Source: Angiostrongylus vasorum (taxonomy: Eukaryota; Nematoda; Chromadorea; Rhabditida; Metastrongylidae). Taken from it: DNA of 64,000 bases. The stretch is taken from contig JADANN010000434.1 in assembly GCA_018806985.1 (NCBI GenBank), positions 1,240,001 through 1,304,000 on the forward strand, read 5' to 3'. The position numbers and the translations under genes were made by a program. Shown here piece after piece: positions 33,222-48,084 of this stretch; the first letter of the stretch is position 1; the number at the start of each line of letters is the position of its first letter. The notes beneath the pieces were generated by a model. It did no database searches. It was given only the letters and a program-made list of their open reading frames with translations, and was not told the DNA's origin.

Positions 33222-34495
33222 GCAACAGCAGAGATGAACCTACACCGAATAGGTATAAACTAACAATTTCGTCTAGAGCTTAAATACTTATGCTTTTCTT
33301 TTTTGCTTCCATACGAACTAGACAAATTATCAAAACGTGGAACAGTGCGAAACTTCCCAACTAAAGGCTTAAAGACGGATCTAGCCTTAACGGCCTTAAT
33401 TCAGATACTGCGAAAACGCTTTCCGCAGATACCAGACGCTGATGAATTTGTGCTGATATACTGATTTCCTATTTGGATTTACTCCATGGAATTACTGAAG
33501 CACACTGCCTCAAACCTCTACAGACTTGCTGGGACAAAGCTACGTTGTTCTCAGTGTCAGCTATGGTGATACCACTCGCCTTCTGGGCTCATACCATCAA
33601 CCACTTCACTGTTCGACGACCGACCGCTCATCAGAAGCGTTCGACGAACAATGACAACAAAGGACGTAACGAACGAGAAAATTCTGAGGAATGAAACGAA
33701 AATTTACAGACACTACGCCACGCGCAGTGTGTCAGGCACGACTATTGACCGTTTGAAATTCGCGCAACGCTGCCGCCGCGTGCGTCGGTCGTCACGTGAA
33801 TTTGCGGGTCACACAGCGCTCGTCATCTACCGTACCGCCACCCATCCGGCGGCGCAAGGCAGTGAATTCGGTCCCGGAAGTCGTCGTCATACTTGAGTTG
33901 GATTCCTCCAGTAGCGGTTGTTACTTGGAGTTCGCTTAGCGATGTTATGCTAACACTTCTAGTATATTTCGCTTGTAAATGGAATCTTCATTGGTGCAAG
34001 GTCTGTCGCGATTACTAGCTCGCTTCGAAAGAACACGTATTGATTGGTGGTGCCCAGGTTAGGAGAAAGTCGATTTCTGAAGTATTATTACGGTTTGTAC
34101 TAGCTGATAATCATACCAACTTCTGCAGGACGGATTATCCGGAGGAAAACAAGTCATCACCAGACGATCATATCGACGAGAACCGTCCTCCATAGAAGAG
34201 CATCGCTGGGTGAGGTTGCCTCATTCGAGCGACGCTGCAGTGAAGGAGGACCGACCCAATACGATAACGAAGACTTCACATAGGAAGACGAACAACTGTG
34301 GACCATCGACTCAGACCATCAGCTTTAGAGAAGAGGATGACATCGAATTGTTGGCCTAATAAAGTCTATCAACCTTGGGTAGCTCACCAAAGAAAGAATA
34401 CGTATTGACTGGCCCGCTTCAATTCCACTCCTCCACTTCAGCATAGTTATAAACGCGTAGAATAAGGTCGTGCTTAATGAGATTCTTATAGAATA

Positions 34496-34775
34496 CAGGA
34501 GCGCGTGTAGCACAGTAATCGAAGGCGCCTTACAACACACATGGGATTGATCCCCGCGCCCAAGGCTCATCAAGCCTTCCATATCTCTGAGGTCGGCAAA
34601 CTGGTACCAGAGTTTTATGAGAGGATAGCAGCACTGGCTCGATACATTGGCATGCCACAGCGAGGCATTGCAAAGGCCAGATATGCATGCAATCGCCTCC
34701 AACGATGCTTGATGAAGTCGAATGCATGGCACATTTCTCAGGGATTGATCAACGCCTAGTACTTTACCCTTCTAT
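34496..34775 (+). repeat. SINE-A copy between rab-11.1 and the AT-hook gene
   Basis: Head GCGCGTGTAGCACAGTAATCG with a GGGATTGATCCCCGC B box; tail TTTACCCTTCTATCC. Confidence 0.7.
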
Positions 34776-35596
34776 CCTTTCTATTGAACACAAATTAATC
34801 TAGTTACAATAAATGTTACGCAATTCCTCGCCCTTGTAAAACACACTGCGGAAACATTGAAGTCTTGTTACTTAAGGAATTCCAACTGCTCTGAGGAAGA
34901 CTTAACTAAGAGTACGGTGGGTCTCTGCTGGCTGTACTTGATGCAGTATCCTTCAGCCACCATGCATAACTTACGAGAGCCTCTTCTATCATCTATACGT
35001 CATTTGCACGGGTACACAACATTTAAGACAATATTTATCACTGGTTAGGTACTTAATTATCTGTAAAAACGAAGAGACGTACGGGGTTTCACTACTGGTA
35101 TACACCAATGAGCATGATTTATCACATGTACGTCCCTTTAGATTATAAGAAAACATCATGTGTTGAATATCTTACGAGAAGGGTTAAACTGTATAGAGTT
35201 GCGACCACAATGACTGCGGCTAGTCACCGACCAGACAGATAATGCACATTAATGCTATATGTCACATCTGACGGTTGTGCATTGACTGAAGATACACACC
35301 AGAATTGGAAGAAAAGCATAGCAGTCCATAAACGAAGCGGTTTGCATACAAAAGAGATTGAAACATATCCAATAATCCGGAAAACTACAGCGATATGGAC
35401 GAACGATCATTATCGTCCTCTGGCTGGAACACCAAACAATGGGCCCTGTGTAAAAGTGAAACTTTACAAAAACAATACTAAATATTAAAACCAGATGAGG
35501 ATGAGAGGCTAACGTAAAAGCAATTGTGTACTGTTGGGCTTAGGGACAGTTGCGACACAAAGGCTAAAAAGGCCATGGTAAGATGATTTGCATTCA

Positions 35597-38781
<3,185 letters not shown>

Positions 38782-38798
38782 TGTGAATCGTTAGCTGG

Positions 38799-38806
38799 CT
38801 GAAAAC
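38799..38806 (-). promoter_or_regulatory. Probable trans-splice acceptor of rab-11.1
   Basis: GTTTTCAG on the minus strand, giving an 17-base 5' UTR before the ATG at 38781. No upstream exon with a matching donor was seen. Confidence 0.6.
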
Positions 38807-39760
38807 GAAACAATGGATTGTTGGTGACCTTTCTGGATAGAAACGAATGCCCTAACAAAAGGACCACTATTTTCAAGGTCCAGAGCTCAAATGATCATAC
38901 ATGAAGAGAAGGATGAGCACATCAAACGATCAACACAATGGGAGAATCGAACACGATGACAACAACCACTAGACACCGTCGACAGTGCTCTCCACGTCAA
39001 TCAGAAGGACGACCGCGTGGCTCACACTTCGCGCTATAGCGGGTCCTGAGACGATTATCCAACTGTTCACGGATTACGATCTCTTTAAAATCGGGGTACT
39101 TTTCAATGTGGCCTAGGCGCGCTTTTTATATACATTTTAGTGTTCTGTGCGTTAACTCTGTACTTTAAGGCAGTAAGTACAAGTAATTAAGGTAGTAAGT
39201 ATAAGTGTCCAGCTATCACAAAGCATGCAGTGCTGGGATCCTTGTGGTCACTAGTATGGGAAAATGTATGTACATATATCGAGAGAACGTCCTGATAATT
39301 GAAATGATCTGTCGTTAGTTAGGAAAGTAGAAGGATGTCGCTTCCTGGTCCTTACAACTAAGGTTCGACCTTAATGGTTCGTATGATAACTTGTTTTGTG
39401 GGTTTGACCTATTTGGTTTTGATAATCCTTAACTTTCTCCTCTTTCGTTGTCCCTCTAGTTGTGAAAACTGGTTTTATTCTTTAGTGGCCACTAGTCCGT
39501 GACTTCCTCGTTCGCGTTTCTAACTCTTCTTTCCTTTTCTACTAACTTTTGCTCTTGCTCATCGAAAGTCAATGAATAGTAAGTAATTATCGGGATTATC
39601 GATTGATATCGATCATATCGGTTAAGTGTTTATAATTATGAGCACAGTAACTTTTGTGGACTTACATTACTCATATTACTGTAAATATTTCTCAAATAAT
39701 ATTAGCTTGCGATATTTTCTATCCGTCTATTCCTTCACATTTGCTTGTTTCTTAAGGATG
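38807..39760. promoter_or_regulatory. Shared intergenic region between divergent rab-11.1 and rpl-7
   Basis: The two trans-splice acceptors are about 965 bases apart and point away from each other. The stretch contains no recognised transposon or SINE, unlike its surroundings. It has a short imperfect tandem repeat of a GTAAGTA-type unit near 39170-39205 and a cluster of ATCGAT/GATATC-like sequence near 39598-39620. No TATA box or known nematode element was identified. A bidirectional promoter is inferred from the layout. Confidence 0.45.
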
Positions 39761-39765
39761 TTTTC

Positions 39766-39772
39766 GTTTCAG
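39766..39772 (+). promoter_or_regulatory. Probable trans-splice acceptor of rpl-7
   Basis: A GTTTCAG acceptor lies 19 bases before the ATG at 39792. Ribosomal protein genes of nematodes are commonly SL1 trans-spliced. Confidence 0.6.
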
Positions 39773-39791
39773 GGTATCCTGTGGATAGACC

Positions 39792-41087
39792 ATGACCGAG
39801 TGAGGCTCTAAATTAGTTTTCTTCTCTCTCATTTCAAAGATTATTTTGCTTCATCTGTTTAAGGAAGAAACTGCCTCAAGTACCGGAGACGGTTTTGAAA
39901 AGGCGAAAGCAGAGGGCCGAAATTAGGGCAAAGATCCTTCGGAAGAAAGTTAAGTTCGCGGCTGTAAGTTCTTAAACTTCCTATTTCTTATCTTTTCCTG
40001 CTCTTTTTTAAGTTGCATGGAAGTGTATCCGTTTTTCCCTACACTACTGCGAAATTAGAGGGCTTTTTTCTTCTTCCAGAAGAGAAGAGAAAAAAGGGCA
40101 AAGATCTTCAAGAGAGCAGAGAAATACGTAAGAGAGTACCGTGAGGCGCAAAGAGAGCAGCTGCGCTTAAAGCGCGATGCCGAGAAGAACGGCGATTTCT
40201 ACGTTCCAGATGAACCTAAGCTTGCATTTGTGATTCGAATTCGTGGTATTAACCAGATTCATCCACGACCTCGGAAGGTAAGGTTATCCGGTGTTGCATT
40301 CTCTTTAGGCTTAGGCTTAGTTTCCTTGCACGAGCACTTTTGTTGTGGTTGAATATATACCATGTCGTTTATAGTCGTGCAAAATAGATGTTTGCCGTAC
40401 TTATCTCATGACTGACAAATCTGTTACTCGTGGAGTAGTACTGCTCAACAACAACGTTCTACTAGATGATTAATATTTCAAGTACTACACAACGATTTCA
40501 GGCTCTTCAAATTCTTCGCTTGCGCCAAATCAATAATGGAGTATTTGTGAAGCTCAATAAGGCAACGCTACCACTTCTTCGTATTGTTGAGCCATATGTG
40601 GCATGGGGATATCCTAATCTGAAAACCGTCCATGACCTTATTTACAAGCGTGGATTCGCGAAGGTGGACAGGCGACGGATTCCGATCACGGACAACAACA
40701 TTATTGAGGAATCTCTTGGTGCGTAGGTCGCTTTAAGGTTTTATGTATTTTAATGGTAAAAGCAGTGTTAAGAGAAAAGTTCTCCCACGGAATCAAAAGT
40801 TCCATGGTTTTTAGAGAGCGTATTTGGTATGAAAAGACCACCATGATCTTTGTTTTCGTTGAAAATTGATATTTTCAGGCAAATATGATATCATTTGCAT
40901 GGAGGATCTTGTTCATGAGATTTACAATGTGGGTCCAAATTTTAAAGCGGCGTCCAACTTCCTGTGGCCCTTTAAGCTGAACAATCCTACTGGTGGTTGG
41001 ACAAAGAAGACCAATCACTTTGTTGAGGGAGGTGATTTTGGTAATCGTGAGGATCAGATCAACAAGTTACTACGGCGAATGATCTAA
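39792..41087 (+). CDS. rpl-7: 60S ribosomal protein L7 (uL30 family)
   Basis: A structural protein of the large ribosomal subunit. Exons: 39792-39799 (codes only MTE with a split codon), 39864-39963, 40080-40277, 40502-40718, 40879-41087. Phases agree throughout and give 243 aa, against about 244 in C. elegans. The basic N-terminal arm reads [19 protein letters not shown]; the core has [37 protein letters not shown] and [10 protein letters not shown]; the C-terminus has the very conserved [11 protein letters not shown] and [16 protein letters not shown]. The tiny first exon was chosen because its GA|GTGAGG donor completes a Glu codon with the next exon and it lies just after a trans-splice acceptor. 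A possible AATAAA is at 41258-41263. Nothing suggests decay. Confidence 0.96.
40324..40456 (+). ncRNA. Candidate intronic H/ACA snoRNA in rpl-7 intron 3
   Basis: The 224-base intron can fold as two hairpins with H and ACA boxes in the expected order. Hairpin 1 is closed by a perfect 8-bp stem, TTGCACGA (40326-40333) with TCGTGCAA (40375-40382), with an inner GTGGT/ACCAT stem. AAAATA (40381-40386) fits the H box ANANNA. Hairpin 2 uses GTACT (40397-40401) with AGTAC (40437-40441), an inner CTCATG stem with one bulge, and a TGACA/TGTTA tip. An ACA follows near 40451-40453, about three bases before the inferred 3' end. Length of about 133 nt is normal for the class. Ribosomal protein introns commonly host snoRNAs. 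The target uridine was not determined. Confidence 0.45.
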
Positions 41088-41707
41088 ACAATGTTACTGT
41101 TATCGTTTTCTTCGTGGTAATCGATAAGGATGAAATGTTACTGTCTATGGTTCTGTTCATGCAAACATGGGAATATGGGTTGACCAATGGAAGTTGCTTC
41201 TTTTTTATAACAGTGTGGATCTTTTCACTTTTGGGAGACTGGATCCAACGATTTAAAAATAAAATTGAAGAAAGATTGGTGTTGGATTGTACTTGTTTAG
41301 GGTTACTCAAAATGAAGGGATACTTTAAAATAAAAAAGTTTTGTTCCAGGACGTAAGTCCGGAACATTTGCTTGTGTGTGGTAAAAAGCTAAACTATGAT
41401 TGATAATCACTTTACTACTGGTGCCAATACGCCATGTGAGATATCCCTGGCGGAGTACTTAGTCGTGAGGCCGCGTAGCGCAGGGACTCTGGTTTTGACT
41501 ACGCTTGATTAAGCTTTACATTTTGTACCCAGGAACACATTTTACTGGGTAGTGCCCAATTCTCGAATTCATGCGACTGCCAGATGAGAGGACGCTTGAT
41601 TTCATGTCGGCTACACAAGAACTACAACTCTGTCGCGACTAAAGCAGTAAATGACGTGTAGTGCTGGTTTCTAACAAAAGACCACATTTTGGATAACTAA
41701 ACGATTT

Positions 41708-41985
41708 GGGCGGCACGTGTGGCGCAATAGTTGGAGGCGCCCTGCAATACACATGGGGTCAATCCCAGCGCCCCAGGTTCACCAAGCCTTCCATCCCTCT
41801 GGGGTCGGCAAATTGGTACCACACTTATCTCGGAGGATAGCAGCACTGATTAGATACATGGGTAGGCAACGAGTCATTGTAAAGGCCAGACGTCAGAATT
41901 CCAACACCAACGATGCCCGATGAAGTCGAATGCATGGCGCATCCCTCAGGTATTGATCAACGCCGAGAGCTTTATCCTTTTATCC
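41708..41985 (+). repeat. SINE-A copy downstream of rpl-7
   Basis: Head GGCGGCACGTGTGGCGCAAT; short deletion in the body before the AATGCATGGCGCATCCC part. Confidence 0.7.
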
Positions 41986-42344
41986 CTTCTTAAAGGACTT
42001 GACGGTTTAGGCCATGACAGAGTATAGAATATGCCTTGTTTAATAAATTTGAAGTAATAAATATATACTTTATTTTAGTATGGTCCACTACATAACTGCA
42101 TTGCTGTAAGCATTTTAGGACGTTTCGCAACTTATATTGAATGGTATTTCTTATACTTGACCATTCCATAGAATAGTTTTAACACTTTATAACAGTTGGA
42201 AATGGAAAGACAGTGAATTACTGGTCAGGGATTGCACTTTGAATGCCTTGTGTAATAGGCGGTGTAGGTTTTTCGATAGCTCACGATAATTTCTGGGAAC
42301 TAGAGGTCTTAAGAAGTCTAGAAATCTACATGTAAGGACGCTGT

Positions 42345-42560
42345 ACTACCGCTACTCCAGGACTCCTTGGAGAAGCACCTCAATCAGCATCCAAAGACAT
42401 TAATAAATAAGAAAACGGTCTTCAAGCAGTTGCTGAAGCCACAAGGTCCAGAGACCTTTGTGGATGATGGATGATAGGAAACGTATCGAGTGCAAGCAGT
42501 GGTAGGATCCATACAGTGTGATACATGTGGTGGAGGGTTATGTAAAATTTGACATGCTTC
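42345..42560 (+). repeat. SINE-B copy, head missing
   Basis: CCAGGACTCCTTGGAGAAGC then GTGGATGATGGATGATAGG and GGTAGGATCCATAC; poorly conserved. Confidence 0.5.
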
Positions 42561-42733
42561 TAGAAGGGGCATGACTGTGCCACCTGTTAAGGGATTTACT
42601 TATTTTGATAAAATTTATAAAATTTTGTCTCCATTTTAAATCTATTTGAGATTCAACTTTTCGAGACAAATCCGGTCTTCCTCTTGCTGGAAAGAGTGAT
42701 TTTATCTATTTTTGGTGACAATAGTAAAACAAA

Positions 42734-42999
42734 GCTTTCGGCATTGACCAATCTTTGAGGGTGCGCCATGAATTCGACTTCAGTAAGCAACGTTAGGGGG
42801 TGATTGAATGCACATTTGGCCTTTACAATGAATCGCAGTGGCCTACCAATGTATCGAGCTCGTGTTGCTATCCTCCAAAACAAGTCTGGAACCAATTTGC
42901 CAGCCCCGAAGGAATAGAAGGCCTGGTGGGCCATGGGCGCGGGGATCGATCCCATCTCGATTGCACTACGCCTCCGACCACTGCACTACACGCGCCATT
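42734..42999 (-). repeat. SINE-A copy
   Basis: Head at the high-coordinate end (ATGGCGCGTGTAGTGCAGTG on the minus strand); truncated tail at TTTCGGCATTGACC. Confidence 0.7.
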
Positions 43000-43244
43000 T
43001 TTGGCGACGATTTCTAAATTCTGGCAGTTTTTATCCAGAATTGTAATATTCACTTTAAGCCTGTTCAGATATGCCCCTTGAGGTACGCAACTGGTTTAGG
43101 GCACATGTGAATCCAAAATAAAGATCATTGAACTGATTAAAAGAGTACCAACCGCTATAAATAGGTGGAATTTTCTATAGGGATCGAGACTCCGTTGTAT
43201 TCGCCAAGATGTCGGAAAATGATGTTAATCGTACAAAAGGAGTA

Positions 43245-43435
43245 AAATTACTTGATGGTCAAAATTCTTCACGGAAGCTCTAGAGGAGAGGTATGGTGCT
43301 CAGTGAGTCCACGAGCCAGCAAAATCCACTGGGCTACATTTGGACGCGATAAAGGCAACCGAAGACTGCTGGTTCCCACTGAAGTCACTCGAAGCACCAG
43401 CGGCGGAACAGGTGATGCAGGTAGTAAACTGCATA
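43245..43435 (+). mobile_element. 3' end of an RTE-type retrotransposon
   Basis: About 190 bases aligning by eye with the 3' ends of the copies at 3675-3830 and 7735-7900 (TTCACGGAAGC, CCACTGGGCTAC) and ending in a GTGATGCAGGT terminus. No catalytic region is present. Confidence 0.6.
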
Positions 43436-43679
43436 TTACAAATTATTAAAGAGACGTTTTTTAAGCACAACTTTTAGAACGTCAGGGGAATTTTGTCTTA
43501 GTACTACTTGATAATTGTTTCTGATGGAAAAAAAATTCGTCGAAGCATCTTGATGAGGCACATTTGTGAACATCAGGCTACTCTGAAGTTTTCTGAATTA
43601 TCTGATCTTCATCATGTAATAACGAAGAGATATTCATGAGTATCGCCGAGTGTGTCTCACCAAAAACATAAGTGATGAG

Positions 43680-43773
43680 AAATCAACAAATTTCCGGTGA
43701 GTGGAGATTATGCTAGGGCCTGCACAACCAGTGAAGACGGGCCATCCAAGTACCCAAGTAAGTAATCTCAGTT
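43680..43773 (+). repeat. SINE-D 3' end
   Basis: GGAGATTATGCTAGGGCCTG to CAAGTACCCAAGTAAGTAAT only. Confidence 0.5.
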
Positions 43774-44159
43774 TTGACAATAGTATCGTCTGCCGCTTAA
43801 CAATACATTCAGGCATTGGTTAGATATGGACGTTTTGGATTATATGGTATGAAATGTGCGATGTTATTTAAGACGTTCTCTTTCTACCATTATAATTTTC
43901 CTCATATGGGTATTCGACGTATTACTTTAAAGCTTAGATTTCTCATGTTAGTGGTTTGACTTTTATGGAAAATCGTGTTCAAGTTAGGCAATCGAAACCG
44001 ACATTTCTATGTGGATAGTTAGATGGCCCGTTATCACGAATGTTGCGGTACAGATCACATCTTACATTCTTTTCTTTCTCTTGGGATTGGCGTCCACGAC
44101 GATGGTATATCATGTACATATTAACGTCTGTGGACGTATTCCGTGATCCTTGAACCGTC

Positions 44160-44490
44160 TAAGTCAATTTTTCTATCAATTTTTCAAATTTCCTACATAA
44201 TTTTTTTACCCCATATTCCGAAGATGGGTAGGTTTTGAAGATCTGAGCTGCACATCCTGGCTTTACATTGTGTGCGCCACTTAGGTTCCAGTAGTCACCA
44301 TTCAATGCTCCATGCATGGTGCACAGAATTTCCGACGTCGTTAAAATATTAATCGAAATCTCTACACTGCATAAGGAGAACGTCGAGAGAACTGCTGAAT
44401 TGAAGAAATAGAGGTGGAGTTTCGGGAACATGAACTGATCAGTGACTTCTCTGATAGGTTTGAACACCATCCATACTGACCTTAAAAATA
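44160..44490 (-). mobile_element. RTE-type retrotransposon fragment, C-terminal part
   Basis: Minus-strand reading gives PIREVTDQFMFPKLHLYFFN and a TTSEILCTMHGAL stretch, matching the DQLTDPKLHAYLFDSTVLPA segment of the plus-strand copy at 58840-58910. Only the region after the RT palm is present. A SINE-A copy abuts it at 44498. Confidence 0.6.
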
Positions 44491-44497
44491 AAAAAAA

Positions 44498-44730
44498 CCA
44501 TGCACTCGACTTCATCAAGCATCGTTTGGAGGTGATTGGATGCATATCAGACCTTTACAATGACTCGTTGTGGCCTACCGATTATCGAGCCAATGCTGCT
44601 ATCCTCCCGAACACGTCTGGTACCAATTTCCCGATCCCGGAGGAATCGAGGGCTTGGTGGGCCAGGAACGCTGGAATCGATCCTATTTGTATTGCAGGGC
44701 GCCTCGGACCACTGCTCCACACGCGCCTCC
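44498..44730 (-). repeat. SINE-A copy lacking its 3' tail
   Basis: Starts at the CATGCACTCGACTTCATC junction beside an RTE fragment, so the TTTATCC tail is absent; head well preserved. Confidence 0.65.
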
Positions 44731-44779
44731 ATATTGACCTTTAGTCTACGTAATTCCTCCTTAATGTTCTTCTCCATGT

Positions 44780-46634
44780 TAATTTAAGGCCTCAGGTACA
44801 CGTACGAAGTGGTCTGTCTAATTCTAGAGTCATTATGTTCGATTCATTTAGAGTTTCTCATGAACTAAGTTCCTTTTTAGTCCAAGTGTGTCCCAATCCT
44901 TTTTCCCGCTTCGTTGAGCTCATTGAATATCATGCCTGCTTCTTTAGTGCTTCCTTTAAAAAACAGCAGAAAAACGAAGATTCGACAAGAATTTGCCATC
45001 AAAGCATATACTCTCCTCATGGTACTCGGGTGACTTCATTGTCCACTGAAACGTGGCAATAAGTAGCCTTGACTAAGACGTGTTTCCTTCTCGGACGCTT
45101 TTCCACAGGGGAACGGCAAGCGGTCGTTGGGAAGGCTACATTGAAATAAACATGGAACGAAGACTAGATTCGAACAATTTAATAAAAAAAATCTTTAATA
45201 AAACTTCTAAGTGGTACCTGAAACCTAGCAAACCACTTGCAGTGTCAACGTTCTATTTGGCCAAGAAATTTCTTGCCTTAAGGACGGTGGTCGGACGGAG
45301 ACACTGCCATCGACGATGCTCATTTGAAGAAATTGTTTGAATCATGCCTAATTAAAATACTGTCGAAGTTTCCTGTAGAGCAACACAACTAAAACAACAG
45401 TTTCGAGGAGCGAAAACCTGATTGAAAAACCGAAAACAAAAACTTCAGGAAGGTTGCATCATGGAGCCATTGTCCTCATGATATATGTCCTGTCTGTTGC
45501 GCAGAAAAAACCCATTAATTTTCTCCACTCACACTGTGAAATACTCTACAAATGAATTCTGTACCCTCAACTGACATGTTCTGCGCGTAGTCATACAAAC
45601 TGATGACGAAACTGAAAATTAGAACTAAACTGAAGTGAGATAAATGCCGGAACAGGTCAAGAAGCCTGTCGTGTGCTACAGAAGCCCATTGGGTTCTGGT
45701 CGCTCTAAGAACTCGTTGAGCAAGTAAACGGCTTAGCGTTATGGCAAATGCAGTCTCTTGAACTTACAGAATGCGTTTGTTAGGGTAGATAGAGAATTCT
45801 CTATCTGATAGAGGAATTCTCTAGAAGATAAGCACAATTCCTCCGACTCCCAACATTTGTTCCATTCGTTTCTTTTATTTTAAACCGACAGTCATTGAAG
45901 TGGTGACTCTTGAACGTGGTTTCGGGTACACATTGAGAATCTGCGCTTATCTATCCGTGCTGCCCCGTTGACAACTTGGCGAATCTGGTTCTATCTCAAA
46001 TCCCGAGCAATTCGCTCTATGGGATGCACCTTAGGCCACTGCTTCCATCCTGTCAGACATCAATTCAGTGTTTAGGTTTTAACCTCTGTGGACTGGAGCG
46101 TAGTTCACTTTAAGACTAGAACTTTTCGGGACGAAAGCGATTCCTCTGATTAGTCAACTGCTCGGTTGAGAAGGAATGGCGATATAGGTGAAGCGAATAA
46201 AAAGAAAGTATTCGCACTGCAAGTGCAGTTGGAAAGACTCTGAGTTCTTTTTACATTTGTCAAGCAAATATTGAAGAAAAAGTGTGATTGTAACTCAATC
46301 GTAAACATTTAGCGCCCAGAAAGACGCATGCGTGGCTGCACCATCTAACTTTGAACGAACATTTTTCATAAAGAACTTTATTAAATGGGTTAAAAACCTG
46401 CTAATCTGCAGAATTTTCCAACGAAATGCGGGCCTTCTCGTTCGGCAGTGATGAAACTGATATTCTGGAATCTGCACAACGGATTTTTCTTTTGGTCATG
46501 GTTTCCATGTCCACCAGCGAGTGCTGAATAAACAAATGAGATTTCATTCGGCATGGCGCGACTTTCTTTCTTAACACTTAGAGCCTGTAGAGAACATTTC
46601 TCGTGGAATATTGTCAAAAATTCTAACATGCCCT
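44780..46634. other. Intergenic stretch with nothing recognised
   Basis: No family A-E repeat, RT or endonuclease motif was seen. The longest frame (45080-45340, plus) has no splice or start context. Confidence 0.45.
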
Positions 46635-46870
46635 ACATTAATCATGTATCTGGCTCTGTTACTCCTGTCATGTAACCTATTATATAACGAATTACTTCAC
46701 GCTGTGCCTGCTCTAAATTGATACTTCTTAACCATCGGGGACGACAAGACTATTTGGTGACTGGACTTTGCGACCTCCGCCATTCGCTCCGATGTTAGTC
46801 ATGCCCCCTTAGAAGTGCCATTTGCCTCCCAACAACGCGTGAAAAATAGCCGTCGGCCTTCCTCAATTTT
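46635..46870. repeat. Repeat family E, copy 1
   Basis: TTAATCATGTATCTGGCTCT, GATACTTCTTAACCATCGGG and GTGCCATTTGCCTCCCAAC. The same order recurs at 50777-51050. No coding content seen. Confidence 0.5.
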
Positions 46871-46983
46871 TCTCCTGCTTAATCTTTTCGTTTCACAACT
46901 ATTTCGGTTTGCTTAGGTGAGAATAATGGTAAATGAAGTCTTATGCTCTTGCTTCATCAACATAGTAAAGTTGTCGTCAGTCC

Positions 46984-47196
46984 TCATTTAATCACTATCG
47001 TCGTTAATCCAGCAACTATATCAAATGCTTCCACTTTTTGCAAGCACTCCAGGCACGCCCTAATCCATCGATGTCTTTTGGTGCACTTGTGTGGTGTATG
47101 AATTCTGATGTTTAATGCTTTGTCAATTCTCAGAATCTTCTTTCTCGTTGCTAGTATAACCTCGTCGTCGCTATCGCAGTCTTGCACAGTGGTCAT
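46984..47196 (-). other. Short coding-like frame, unassigned
   Basis: Seventy codons opening MTTVQDCDSDDEVILATRKK with a CTKRHRWIRACLECLQK segment. The composition looks coding and it has an ATG, but there is no acceptor close by and no recognisable domain. Could be part of an unknown transposon. Confidence 0.25.
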
Positions 47197-47409
47197 GTAA
47201 ATGCTTACGCTGTTGTAGTTATACCAATATTGTTACCTAAATAAGATTTCCACTTACATCTCAAACCCTCATAAACCTGCTGCATAATGCTCTATATCAT
47301 TCTTAGTGCAGTTTTTTTACCTATACTACTACTGGCTATAGAATAACTTGTTGTAAACACATATCAAGTCTTATTGGGTGGTTGTCATGTAGATACTATG
47401 TATACAAGT

Positions 47410-47431
47410 GGTTTAATCACCCAAGTTTCTG
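47410..47431 (+). other. Spliced-leader-like 22-mer followed by GT
   Basis: The 22 bases match nematode SL1 at 19 positions (differences at positions 9, 20 and 21) and are followed directly by GT, where the SL RNA donor would be. The rest of the expected SL RNA is not convincing: no clear Sm site (AATTTTTGG type) was found in the next 80 bases. The first stem does not form, though a CTTCGAG/CTCGAAG hairpin lies at about 47498-47538. It may be an SL RNA pseudogene or variant, or a coincidence. Confidence 0.3.
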
Positions 47432-47864
47432 GTTGTGCTCTGTGGCAACGTCAGAAAGTCCGGCGTGGCCAATTCCTACAAAATCGAGCATTGTACTTCG
47501 AGCTAGTGATTGTTCGCTGCCGAGAACCGACTCGAAGACCTACTTATATTGCACTGACCAACTAGTACATTTGGTGCATGGCTGAGCCGATTCGAACCCA
47601 AAGCAGCAAGCAACGCACAACAAAACAAGCACGGACAACCCCAAAACGGGAAATCTACGTTCAAGTAAGTCACATTCACCATATATAGTAAAAAAAAAGT
47701 GACAACGCCGAGGGGATATTAACAGAAGCAATTAAGCTTCTCATATCCTCTTTACATAACTGTGAAAATGAATTAAACATCCTAATAGACATTCCATCTT
47801 GAAACAGATGAACCAAATATATCATCGAACGACAAAAGAAAATAGAACAAGCAGGTTTCTCACA

Positions 47865-48072
47865 ATAATCAACAGAGACCGCCATTGAAAGAGAATCTTC
47901 ACCTGAAAGGAAAACAAAAGTCCCCATCAAGCTTCTTCTACTAATTGACGAAGACTGGTGTCGAAGGAGAATCTTCATCTAAAGGGAAAACAAGACTTCC
48001 GAATCAAGCTTCTCCCACTAGTCGACAGAGACAGGTCTCGAAGGAGAATCTTCATCTAAAGGTGCAAACAAG
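47865..48072. repeat. Tandem repeat with a unit of about 77 bp
   Basis: GAGAATCTTCA recurs at 47891, 47967 and 48044; units share GGGAAAACAAGACTTCC and ATCAAGCTTCTCCCACTA. About 2.7 copies. Confidence 0.6.
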
Positions 48073-48084
48073 AACTTTTTTTAT

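Noticed and set aside
33400..35250. An operon linking rab-11.1 and the AT-hook gene
   Set aside because: The gap of about 2.4 kb, with a SINE in it, is much longer than typical nematode operon spacing of a few hundred bases.
40719..40878. A C/D snoRNA in rpl-7 intron 4
   Set aside because: No CTGA D box in the right place and no terminal stem; introns 1 and 2 also lack boxes.
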